Positions 8,275 through 17,305 of a stretch of 64,000 nt of DNA are shown here, piece by piece. The DNA comes from Poriferisodalis sp965221945 (GTDB lineage: Bacteria > Actinomycetota > Acidimicrobiia > Acidimicrobiales > Poriferisodalaceae), in assembly GCF_965221945.1 (NCBI RefSeq), contig NZ_OZ244925.1, forward strand, positions 2,728,001-2,792,000, in the 5' to 3' direction. The notes beneath the pieces are model-generated. The model made no database searches. It had not been told where the DNA came from and saw only the letters and a list, made by a program, of their open reading frames with translations. The stretch's first letter is position 1. The number at the start of each line of letters is the position of its first letter. A program made the translations under genes and the position numbers.

Positions 8275-8712
8275 TTATTTGCGGTCCCCGGTGGGGACCA
8301 CTGGGTCGAGGGTGTGATAGTCGGCGGCATCGTCGACGAATATGGCCCGCTCGGTGTGCAGGCCTGACGGAAGGTCGAGCGTGCCCGCGCAGATCGCGAT
8401 GTCGTCAATCTGATCGGGCGAGCCTTCCATCACCTTCCAGAAGAGCGACCCGCCGCACTCCCGGCAGAAGCCATAGGCCACGTTGGGGTCATCGGCCGGG
8501 TGGTGCCAAGCCAAGGTGGTGTCAGACAAGAGCCGAAGATCAGAGCGCCTGCATCCCGTCGCGGCCATGTGGTGACCCGTCCACCGACGGCAGCGCCAGC
8601 AGTGACAGTTCCACACTTGACGGATAGGGCCATGCACCTCGTAGCTCACGCCACCGCACAGGCAGTGGCCCGAAGCAGCGGGCTCCGACCGAGGCTGGGC
8701 CGATTCGCTCAT
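8275..8712 (-). CDS. GFA family zinc-binding protein (Gfa/CENP-V-type)
   Basis: This 145-residue protein has the GFA zinc-site cysteines: GHCLCGGVSYEV near residue 18, WNCHCWRCRRWTG near 37 and YGFCRECGGSLFW near 82. The family was named for a glutathione-dependent formaldehyde-activating enzyme, but most members have no proven activity. Actinobacteria generally lack glutathione, so the named reaction is unlikely here. It stands alone between two toxin-antitoxin modules on the opposite strand to its left neighbour. Treat the function as unknown beyond zinc binding. Confidence 0.8.
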   Translation of the reverse strand: MSESAQPRSEPAASGHCLCGGVSYEVHGPIRQVWNCHCWRCRRWTGHHMAATGCRRSDLRLLSDTTLAWHHPADDPNVAYGFCRECGGSLFWKVMEGSPDQIDDIAICAGTLDLPSGLHTERAIFVDDAADYHTLDPVVPTGDRK

Positions 8713-8850
8713 GGCAATCCCTCCAAGATCCCGCCGCTAAGTCGGTAAGGCTGCGATTGTCTCATGGCACGCCTGTTCCCTAGATGACGCTCATGGAGAT
8801 CTCCCCGGTCCTGCTCAGCAAGCAAGTCACTCGGATAGGCCAGCCGTTGC

Positions 8851-9276
8851 TCAGTGGGTGACGACGGCAAGTCCTTCGCGCTCGGCTGCTTCGGCGAGAC
8901 GTCGGTCCAGAGTTACGAATTGCAAAGGGGCACCGAGCTGTTCTTGGACATGCAATGCCGCGCCGAGCTGGGCGGCGTCGGCCGCCCGAAGCGGATGCCG
9001 TGCCAGCACCGACATCGAACGCGAGCGCACGGCCAGCATCTCGACCACTTCGTGCCATGTCGCGCTGAATCCGTCCAGGCGACTCATGAGGCTGCGGCGC
9101 TGCTCCCGTGACAGATCGCCATCGCGCGTACGCCGCTCTACGGCGCTGGTGATCTCTACTCGCGTCCATGCCCAGGTAGCGATGACGCCGTCGTCTTCCA
9201 GCCACGACCGCGCTGCGTCAGTTGTCGGTTCGGCAACGAAGAGCGGTACGAGCGCCGAGGTATCCCAGTACCTCAC
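8851..9276 (-). CDS. PIN-domain toxin (VapC)
   Basis: This 141-residue protein begins MRYWDTSALVPLFV, with the first PIN Asp at residue 5. Glu41 sits in TRVEITSAVERR, and the C-terminal acids are in HPLRAADAAQLGAAL and FVTLDRRLAEAA. All four conserved acids of the family are present and the length is typical. Its start overlaps the end of the antitoxin gene by four bases. It is predicted to be an RNA-cleaving toxin neutralised by the adjacent Phd-type protein. Confidence 0.85.
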   Translation of the reverse strand: MRYWDTSALVPLFVAEPTTDAARSWLEDDGVIATWAWTRVEITSAVERRTRDGDLSREQRRSLMSRLDGFSATWHEVVEMLAVRSRSMSVLARHPLRAADAAQLGAALHVQEQLGAPLQFVTLDRRLAEAAEREGLAVVTH

Positions 9277-9557
9277 GCACGATCCTCTCTCTCTTCGGCC
9301 AACGCCTCCGCGAGACTGGTCGGGATCTGCAAGGGAGGTTCGTCGAGCACGGCCGCAGCATCTCCCTGCCCCGCTCGAAGCACACCCAACTTGATCAATC
9401 GGCTGAGATGCTCATCCTCGGGCTCCGCGGGCGGCACAAGCCTCGCAACCGGCGTGCCGCGATCGGTCACCTGTAGCTCACCGCCTCGCCGCACCTCACG
9501 CAGGTAGCGGGACAGGTTCGCCTTCAGTTCGGAAACAGACACGGTACCGGAACTCAT
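9273..9557 (-). CDS. Phd/YefM-family antitoxin
   Basis: This 94-residue protein starts MSSGTVSVSELKANLSRY followed by LREVRRGGELQVTDRGTPV and ARLVP. This is the standard Phd/YefM N-terminal DNA-binding fold. The C-terminal half, rich in Leu and Glu, would bind the toxin. The partner VapC gene overlaps it by four bases. A 15-base palindrome (9559-9573) immediately upstream is a likely autoregulatory operator. Confidence 0.85.
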   Translation of the reverse strand: MSSGTVSVSELKANLSRYLREVRRGGELQVTDRGTPVARLVPPAEPEDEHLSRLIKLGVLRAGQGDAAAVLDEPPLQIPTSLAEALAEEREDRA

Positions 9558-9558
9558 A

Positions 9559-9573
9559 TGACTAGTTTAGTCA
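9559..9573. promoter_or_regulatory. Palindromic operator of the Phd/VapC operon
   Basis: TGACTA-GTT-TAGTCA is a perfect inverted repeat ending two bases before the antitoxin ATG (9557, minus strand). On the minus strand TAAACT could serve as a -10 box with near-leaderless spacing. Phd-family antitoxins bind such palindromes. Confidence 0.5.
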
Positions 9574-9695
9574 GGATTAAATGACCTGATAGGCCGCGAC
9601 AACGACAGCGGAGACTGCGGTGATGCGGCCACGTCAGCTCGAAGACGAAGGACCAACCGAGTTCCCACGCGCTCATTGTCGCATGCGCTAGTCAC
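9567..9695 (-). pseudogene. Truncated duplicate of the 94-aa hypothetical gene at 10947-11231
   Basis: From a GTG at 9695 the minus strand reads MTSACDNERVGTRLVLRL, nearly identical to the first 18 residues of the protein encoded at 11231 (MTAACDNEHVGTRLVLRL). DNA similarity also extends upstream of the start codon to about 9706. After residue 18 the frame continues into unrelated sequence and stops at 9567, inside the Phd operator. This is a broken copy: only the 5' end of a duplicated gene survives. Confidence 0.65.
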
Positions 9696-9851
9696 AACTC
9701 AACCTTGCTGTGCCGCATCGGCGTGTTCTGCGTCTGAGGCTTCGCGGGACCGATGCTGAACGACGACGTCTGTCGAAACGACGCTGCCCTGTGCCAAGGC
9801 CCGACACAAAACCGTTGGCTCGCGACCCAAGTGGCGCTTACGCTGACCGGC

Positions 9852-10166
9852 ATGGACGCGAGCGTCGAATTCGGGCACCCGGCGGCCGTGCTTGATGCGC
9901 TCCGCAAGGCGGATCGATGTGACGCTCCGTTGCCGGAGTCATGCCGGGAACTGATGCGCGCTGCCCGATTGTCCGGCGCGTCCTGGGATCTGATCGGCGA
10001 CGCCGTCGGCCTGACGGGAGCGCAAGCTCGCAATCGTTTCGTCCGGTCATCTCCCGCTGCATCCGTCTCGCCTGCAAGTGCGGCAGGCAGTCTCGGCGAC
10101 GAAGAGGTGATGGCGCTCGCGGTGTCCGAGTCGAAGGCGGTCCGACGCCAGCGTGCCAATCGCTAA
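9852..10166 (+). CDS. Putative HTH antitoxin paired with a PIN toxin
   Basis: The protein is about 104 residues from the ATG at 9852. An in-frame ATG at 9753 would add 33 residues that look non-coding. The stretch ARLSGASWDLIGDAVGLTGAQARNRF is a helix-turn-helix. The remainder is Ala/Ser-rich with a basic tail. It ends 15 bases before a PIN-domain gene in the same direction, so I infer it is that toxin's antitoxin and operon repressor. I do not recognise a named family for it. Confidence 0.55.
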   Translation: MDASVEFGHPAAVLDALRKADRCDAPLPESCRELMRAARLSGASWDLIGDAVGLTGAQARNRFVRSSPAASVSPASAAGSLGDEEVMALAVSESKAVRRQRANR

Positions 10167-10181
10167 GTCGATCGCCGGACA

Positions 10182-10601
10182 ATGCGAGCGGTGCTGGACG
10201 CCAATGTGCTCATTTCGGCGGCCATCGGATTCGGGCCCCCTCGGCGCGTGCTTCATCTGTGGCGAACATCTCGCTCGTTCGAGTTGATTGCGTGCCCGCG
10301 ACTCCTTGAGGAAGTTACGGCCGTCCTCCTCGAACGGCCAAGAATGCGCCGTTTGATCTCGCCGGCAGCTGCGCGGTCACATCTTGACGCTCTGATCGCC
10401 GACGCGGAGACCATGCCCGACCCTGCGGATTTCGAGCGCTTCACCCGTGACCCCAACGACGACTACCTCGTGGCACTGGCACGTCTCCACGACGCAGATG
10501 TCATCGTGTCAGGCGATCGCGATCTGCTCGAGTGGGAAGAACAATCACCACCCGTGGTCACGCCCGCAGCCTTTGAGGCAATGCTCACCAGCACGGGTTG
10601 A
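10182..10601 (+). CDS. PIN-domain toxin (PIN_3 / COG1569-like)
   Basis: This 139-residue protein begins MRAVLDANVLISAAIGFGPP. It has a Glu in CPRLLEEVTAVL, then RDPNDDYLVALARLHDADVI and VSGDRDLL. This motif set matches the group annotated as toxin-antitoxin system toxin component, PIN family. All four acidic positions are present. The preceding HTH gene is its likely antitoxin. It is predicted to act as an RNase. Confidence 0.8.
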   Translation: MRAVLDANVLISAAIGFGPPRRVLHLWRTSRSFELIACPRLLEEVTAVLLERPRMRRLISPAAARSHLDALIADAETMPDPADFERFTRDPNDDYLVALARLHDADVIVSGDRDLLEWEEQSPPVVTPAAFEAMLTSTG

Positions 10602-10637
10602 CGCGAGGTGGGGCGTGCGCCGGTGCCGGGGACGCCG

Positions 10638-10943
10638 CTACCTGCGGTACGAAGCCTCAAGCCGGCTCCAGAGGCTGGCAGGCACGCCAGTCACCCGTTA
10701 AAGGCTGAGCGCCGTCTCGTCGGTGATCGGCTCAATACCCGCAGCGAGCTCGTCGATGTGCTTGGTCGACAACTCAGTGCGAGCCGCAAGCTCGGCTTGG
10801 GTCATGTCGTGTTCGTCAAGCCACTCTCTCAAGGTCTCGCCAGGCGAGTAGACGACATCGGGTTCGTAGGCGTAGTGCGTATCGGCTCTGGTGCCCATGC
10901 GGTCCTCTTCCCATGTGTCGTCGAGCAACGCCTCTGATGTCAC
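10638..10943 (-). pseudogene. HigA-like XRE antitoxin interrupted by an in-frame stop
   Basis: Residues 1-81 include the HigA-type HTH: SPGETLREWLDEHDMTQAEL, then AARTELSTKHIDELAAG and ETALSL. A TAA at 10698-10700 then stops translation. Reading straight on in the same frame gives RVTGVPASLWSRLEASYRR and a TAG at 10638. This is the expected continuation of the family (ALRLERV..GVPA..W..LEA.YR). The TAA occupies the usual Glu position, so a single GAA-to-TAA change explains it. The restored product would be 101 residues, normal for HigA. No HigB toxin is recognisable; the neighbour at 10947 is of unknown function. Confidence 0.7.
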
Positions 10944-10946
10944 TCG

Positions 10947-11231
10947 TCACAAACCAAGTGCAGCCATGAAGGTCTCGGCCTCTGCTGCGGTAATGTCGTC
11001 GTCCCGCAATACCTCGACGCTGTAGATCGGGTCTACGCCCTGTGCCTCAGCTAGCTCAGCGACCGACTTCGTGTCCCAGAAGTCGCCGGCGGACAAACTG
11101 AGCTCAAGCTGGTCCGCTCGCAAGATCTCGATGAGGTCGACCGCGTCCGCCTGACCGAGGCTTGCTTGCTCCCCCGCGAGGCGAAGCACCAATCGGGTTC
11201 CCACGTGCTCATTGTCGCATGCGGCAGTCAC
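10947..11231 (-). CDS. Hypothetical protein, possible toxin-antitoxin partner
   Basis: This 94-residue acidic protein starts at a GTG. Part of it reads DLIEILRADQLELSLSAGDF, and the C-terminus has the short repeat-like run DDDITAAEAETFMAAL. I do not recognise a family. It ends 3 bases before the start of the broken HigA-like gene, so the two were probably co-transcribed. A truncated copy of its first 18 codons lies 1.5 kb away at 9695. It is not a typical HigB (no basic RelE-like core). Confidence 0.5.
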   Translation of the reverse strand: MTAACDNEHVGTRLVLRLAGEQASLGQADAVDLIEILRADQLELSLSAGDFWDTKSVAELAEAQGVDPIYSVEVLRDDDITAAEAETFMAALGL

Positions 11232-11308
11232 AGCGCAACCTCAGCGCCGACAACAACGCAAGTCGAACGGCGTGCCACGCTAACGCAGCGACCAGAGAGG
11301 GTGCCAGA

Positions 11309-11854
11309 GTGAGCAATCCTGTCGAATTGTGGTCGATCGGCCATTCCAATCACGCGCCGGAGCGCTTCGTTGGGCTTCTCCGTCAGCACCGAATCGAAGC
11401 AGTCGCTGACGTCCGTTCACAGCCGTACAGCCGGTTCTCGCCTCACTTCAGGCAGACGGCACTGCGGCAACTGCTGGCCGAGGCCGGTCTCGGCTATGTG
11501 TTCTTGGGCCGCGAGCTGGGCGGCCGGCCCCCTGAGCCAGATCTGTACGACGACGCTGGCAATGTGCTCTACGACCGAGTCGCTCGCACCGAACGATTCG
11601 CCGAAGGTTTGCGACGCCTGCTCGCCGGTACAGCGACACAGCGAGTGGTGATGATGTGCAGTGAAGAAGACCCGACGCGCTGCCACCGTCGGCTGCTCAT
11701 CACCCAAGCGCTGCTCGAGCGGAGTGCCCCACCGACGGTCACACACATCCGAGGGGACGGACGCCTCGTCGCCGAGGCCGAAGGCGGCCACAATGAAGCG
11801 GACGAGAGCGAACAGCTCACGTTCTTCGAGACGCCGTCTGCCTCAGCCCAGTGA
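11309..11854 (+). CDS. DUF488 family protein
   Basis: The protein is about 181 residues from the GTG at 11309, preceded by AGAGAGG. Family hallmarks: LWSIGHSNHAPERFVGLL, then AVADVRSQPYSRFSPHF, FLGRELGGRPPEPDLYD and MMCSEEDPTRCHRRLLI. The Cys in the MCSE..P..CHR motif is invariant in the family, whose biochemical role is not established. The C-terminal tail is acidic and variable. The upstream frame extension to 11162 overlaps the divergent gene at 11231 and is rejected. There is no clear operon partner. Confidence 0.8.
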   Translation: MSNPVELWSIGHSNHAPERFVGLLRQHRIEAVADVRSQPYSRFSPHFRQTALRQLLAEAGLGYVFLGRELGGRPPEPDLYDDAGNVLYDRVARTERFAEGLRRLLAGTATQRVVMMCSEEDPTRCHRRLLITQALLERSAPPTVTHIRGDGRLVAEAEGGHNEADESEQLTFFETPSASAQ

Positions 11855-11886
11855 GTTTGCGTGGCTGCGCCAAGGTGTGCGGTGGG

Positions 11887-13671
<1,785 letters not shown>

Positions 13672-13757
13672 GCACCACCATGGGCCCGACCGTACTTGCG
13701 TGCGCCGGTAAGCGAGATGTCAGAGGGGGCTCGAAACGACCGATCTAGGGTGGACGG

Positions 13758-14525
13758 GTGCCGAAACCGCTGATCGGGCTTGTCGGACGCCGACGCAAAG
13801 GATCACGAATCGGTGGCTTCCCACCGGTGTTCACCGATGTCGACGTTGACCTGTACATCGCCCACTACGCCCAGGCCGTGAACGCGGCGGGCGGCATTGC
13901 GGTCTACCTGCCGCTCGACGCGGACCCCACAGACATTGCCCCCCGACTCGACGGACTACTGCTCACCGGCGGCGAGGACGTGGCCGCAAGCCTGTACGCC
14001 GAGCGGCTGGTCACCGAAGCCGGGGACGGGTCCGGTGCCAGCGCCTCGAGCGCCTTCGACACGCCGGACGACGCCGTCGTGCCAGACGGTCAGATTCCGT
14101 TGCGCGACGCCTTCGAGCTCGAGTTGCTCGACGCCGCCGTGACCGCCGACGTGCCGGTGTTGGGAATCTGCCGCGGCATCCAACTGCTCACGGTCGCGGC
14201 CGGCGGCACGCTGCACCCGGACCTGCCCACCCACGCATTTGTCGACGGGCCGCCCGACGCCACGCCGCACGTCGTGACCACCACCGAGGACAGCGAATTG
14301 CGGCGCCTGTACGGACCGGAGGTTGCCGTGAACTCACTGCATCACCAAGCCGCCGATCAGCTTGGCGACGGCTACATCGCCACCGCTCACTCCCCCGACG
14401 GGATCATCGAAGGCATGGAGCACGCCGAGTTCCCGATCATCGCCGTGCAATGGCATCCCGAGTTGATGACCGAGGCGCTGGCCGACCCCTGCTTCCGCTG
14501 GCTGGTCGACAACGCCAGCCGCTGA
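13758..14525 (+). CDS. Gamma-glutamyl-gamma-aminobutyrate hydrolase family (class I glutamine amidotransferase-like)
   Basis: This 255-residue peptidase C26-type protein has a complete triad: Cys138 in LGICRGIQLL, and His233 and Glu235 in VQWHPELM. LLLTGGEDVAASLY and VNSLHHQA are family signatures of PuuD-like hydrolases, which cleave gamma-glutamyl amides such as gamma-glutamyl-GABA in putrescine breakdown. No puu-pathway genes flank it, so the natural substrate is open. The GTG at 13758 gives the usual N-terminus PKPLIGLVGRR. The next gene begins 16 bases downstream on the same strand and may be co-transcribed. Confidence 0.85.
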   Translation: MPKPLIGLVGRRRKGSRIGGFPPVFTDVDVDLYIAHYAQAVNAAGGIAVYLPLDADPTDIAPRLDGLLLTGGEDVAASLYAERLVTEAGDGSGASASSAFDTPDDAVVPDGQIPLRDAFELELLDAAVTADVPVLGICRGIQLLTVAAGGTLHPDLPTHAFVDGPPDATPHVVTTTEDSELRRLYGPEVAVNSLHHQAADQLGDGYIATAHSPDGIIEGMEHAEFPIIAVQWHPELMTEALADPCFRWLVDNASR

Positions 14526-14541
14526 CCTCCGTGCGGCTCCG

Positions 14542-16128
14542 GTGACCCAGCTCGACGCCGACACTGCCCCACCGACTGGAACGTCCGGCACGCCCGCACG
14601 CGACCCGCGCCGCCACGACCTCGACGCGCTCCGCGGCTTCGCCATGATGCTGGGCATCGTCCTGCACGTCACGCTGGCGTTCTTTCCCTCGTTCTGGCCG
14701 GTCACCGACGGACGCGCCAGCCTCGCCGGGCCGTTCGACGAAATCCTGTGGGTCATCCATGGCTTCCGGATGCCGGTCTTCTTCCTGCTCAGCGGCTACT
14801 TCACCGCAATGCTGTGGCGCCGGCGGGGCGTGGCCAGGCTGGTCTCCCACCGGGCCCGCCGCATCGGCTTGCCGCTGCTGATTGGCGTGTTCACGATCGT
14901 CCCCCTGATGGACGCCACCACGCAGTGGGCCTACACCTCCGGCATCGACGACGACAGCGATCTCTTTGCCGCCGCCTACTTCGGCGATGTGCTCGCAGCC
15001 GAGGTGATTCTCGACGGCGGCTTCGACGTCAACGCCGTCAACCCCGCAGATCCAAACAAGAACACGGCACTGCACCTGGCAGCGGTCACCAACGACGCCG
15101 AGATGGCTGAACTGCTGCTGGAACGTGGCGCAAACTTCAACGCCCGCAACGCCGACTGGGCCACGCCGCTCGATATTGCCGTCTACCTCGCGCATCCCGA
15201 GGTGGCCAAGGTGATCGTTGAAGGAGGCCACATCGACTACCGCCAGCCCGGCGGCGACTGGGACAAGATCGGCTTCTGGGGCGACGGCGCCGCCGACTCG
15301 CCCTTCCACCAGCGTGTCGGCAACGGAGAGTCCGGCGAGGATGACATCGGCCTCTCCAGCTGGGTGACCAGCTTCCATCACCTGTGGTTCCTCTGGTTCC
15401 TGTGCTGGTACATGGCGGCATTCGCCGTCGTCGCCTGGCTCATCGACATCGCCACGCGACGCCGGACGCAATCGGACCGCCCGCACAGCAGGCTGCGTTC
15501 CGCGCTGATCTGGCTGACGGTCCCGCTGACGTTGCTGCCGCAACTGGCAATGGGCGATGGCGGTCAATGGCCGGTGTTCGGTCCTGACACCTCAGCAGGC
15601 CTCGCTCCCGTCCCGCATGTCCTGGCCTACTACGCGCTGTTCTTCGCTTTCGGGGCCCTGATCTACGGGCGTCGAACACCCGTCGGCGAGCTGATGTCAG
15701 ACCGGCTGGGCCGTCACTGGCGCTGGGTCCTGCCCGTCACGTTCTTGGTGGTGCTGCCCATCGGGCTCGGGCTCACCTTCGAAGACGGACCATGGCCGGT
15801 CGCCGCTGCATTCCAGGCCGCCTACGCCTGGGGCATGTCGCTGGGCCTGATCGGGCTGTTCAGCGTGATCCTGGGCCGCGAGCGCCGCTGGGTCCGCTAC
15901 CTGTCCGACTCGTCGTACTGGCTCTACCTCGCGCACCTGCCGCTGGTGATCGTGTTGCAGGCATGGGCGCGCACCACCGACCTGGCCCGGGGAATCGAAT
16001 TCACCGCCATCGTCGCGGGCGCAACTGCGGTCCTGCTGGCGAGCTACGCCATCGCCGTTCGCCACACCCCCATCGGCTGGCTGCTCAACGGCCGCCGCCC
16101 TCGACGGCGGCGCGCACCCGCGGGATGA
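14542..16128 (+). CDS. Acyltransferase-3 family membrane protein with inserted ankyrin repeats
   Basis: The protein has 528 residues. The N-terminus shows the acyltransferase-3 signature RRHDLDALRGFAMMLGIVLH and a second helix followed by MPVFFLLSGYFTAMLWRRRG. After the third helix (about 112-130) there is a soluble block, about 140-235, with ankyrin-type repeats: FAAAYFGDVLAAEVILDGG, NTALHLAAVTNDAEMAELLL and ATPLDIAVYLAHPEVAKVIV. Hydrophobic helices then resume (HHLWFLWFLCWYMAAF onward) to the C-terminus. The family transfers acyl groups to extracytoplasmic glycans or lipids. An ankyrin module inside it suggests a partner-binding loop. The frame is continuous, so this is not a misassembly by frame. 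Its 3' end overlaps the convergent gene by 44 bases. Confidence 0.75.
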   Translation: MTQLDADTAPPTGTSGTPARDPRRHDLDALRGFAMMLGIVLHVTLAFFPSFWPVTDGRASLAGPFDEILWVIHGFRMPVFFLLSGYFTAMLWRRRGVARLVSHRARRIGLPLLIGVFTIVPLMDATTQWAYTSGIDDDSDLFAAAYFGDVLAAEVILDGGFDVNAVNPADPNKNTALHLAAVTNDAEMAELLLERGANFNARNADWATPLDIAVYLAHPEVAKVIVEGGHIDYRQPGGDWDKIGFWGDGAADSPFHQRVGNGESGEDDIGLSSWVTSFHHLWFLWFLCWYMAAFAVVAWLIDIATRRRTQSDRPHSRLRSALIWLTVPLTLLPQLAMGDGGQWPVFGPDTSAGLAPVPHVLAYYALFFAFGALIYGRRTPVGELMSDRLGRHWRWVLPVTFLVVLPIGLGLTFEDGPWPVAAAFQAAYAWGMSLGLIGLFSVILGRERRWVRYLSDSSYWLYLAHLPLVIVLQAWARTTDLARGIEFTAIVAGATAVLLASYAIAVRHTPIGWLLNGRRPRRRRAPAG

Positions 16129-17113
16129 CATTTCGGGCGAGCCGTTCGAGCGAGGCGTTGAACAGCGACGGGGCCATGCCGGGCGAGGCACCCCAGGTGC
16201 ACACGTCGGTAAGTCCGTAGCGCGTGATGAAGTCGACCAGTTCGGCGACGCAATGGTCCTCGTCGCCGACTATCCAATTCTGAGGAATCGCACCCTTCGT
16301 CAGATCAAACGCAGTGAACGTGTCGGGCGTCTCGGCGAAGAACTTGGCGTACACCCCGAGCCGGTAACGCTCCGCTGGCTTGATCGGGTTCCACTCACGC
16401 TCGGCGTCGTCGGTCACGAAGACCGAGCGGATGATGCCCACGCGGTAGTCGTCAGGGTTACGTCCGGTCGCCCGCAGCTCCGCCTTCCACGGCTCCATCA
16501 CCACATCGGGGGCACCCTGGGGCAACAGGTGCGTGTCGAACCGGGCAGCCCGCACAGCCGCTTTGGTACTCATGCCCGCGATCCACAGCGGCGGTCCGCC
16601 GGGCTGCACCGGCGCAGGCGTCACCAGCAGATCGTCGAACTGGTAGCGCTTGCCGTGGAAGCTGAACGGCTCGCCCTTCCACGCCAAACGCAGGATCTGC
16701 ACCAGCTCCTCAGTCAGCGACACCCGGCGAGACTGCGGGATCCCGAAGCCTCGGAACTCGTGGGCCGCATATCCCATCCCGATGCCCAGCTCGATGCGCC
16801 CGTTGGAGATGTTGTCGAGAATCGCCAGGTCTTCGGCCAGCCGGATCGGATGGGCGAACGGCGCCAGCAGGATGTCGGTCGACATGCGGATGTTCGACGT
16901 GCGAGCGGCAACAGCCCCCGCTACCGGTACGAAGTTGGGGAGATGGCCGTCATCGAGGAAGTGATGCTCGGTGAACCACGCCAGATCGAAGCCGAGCTCG
17001 TCGGCCATCTCGATCTGGTCGAGTGCCTGGGCGTACATCTCACGCAGCGGCACCTCGCTGCCCGGTGGGCTGCGCAGATCGTGGACGACACCGAATCGCA
17101 GGGGTGGAGGCAT
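16085..17113 (-). CDS. LLM class flavin-dependent oxidoreductase
   Basis: This 342-residue luciferase-like monooxygenase belongs to a different subgroup from the genes at 2825 and 42437. Seen: LRFGVVHDLRSPPGS at the start, LAWFTEHHFLDDGHLPNF, then ERIELG-type run ISNGRIELGIGMGYAAHEF, and PPLWIAGMSTKAAVRAA. It probably uses reduced flavin or F420. It overlaps the acyltransferase gene tail-to-tail by 44 bases. The substrate is unknown. Confidence 0.85.
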   Translation of the reverse strand: MPPPLRFGVVHDLRSPPGSEVPLREMYAQALDQIEMADELGFDLAWFTEHHFLDDGHLPNFVPVAGAVAARTSNIRMSTDILLAPFAHPIRLAEDLAILDNISNGRIELGIGMGYAAHEFRGFGIPQSRRVSLTEELVQILRLAWKGEPFSFHGKRYQFDDLLVTPAPVQPGGPPLWIAGMSTKAAVRAARFDTHLLPQGAPDVVMEPWKAELRATGRNPDDYRVGIIRSVFVTDDAEREWNPIKPAERYRLGVYAKFFAETPDTFTAFDLTKGAIPQNWIVGDEDHCVAELVDFITRYGLTDVCTWGASPGMAPSLFNASLERLARNVIPRVRAAVEGGGR

Positions 17114-17305
17114 CCCCGGAGACTACGACCGAGCCGATCACCCGGGCAGAGGTAACGCACCGCACCGTCCCAGGGCTGTTGGGAGGCGATTCGACTACCG
17201 TGGAAAGGCGGGGTCACCCCGAACGCGCAACGACTGGCCACGGCCCGCTCGGCAGGGCGCAGCCGGGCGTGGCGACCCGATCACGATCGCGAAGGGGAAC
17301 AGCTC

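Noticed and set aside
14437..15567. Minus-strand frame of 376 residues across the acyltransferase gene
   Set aside because: It is antisense to a membrane protein with clear family motifs, and its own product has no plausible domain.
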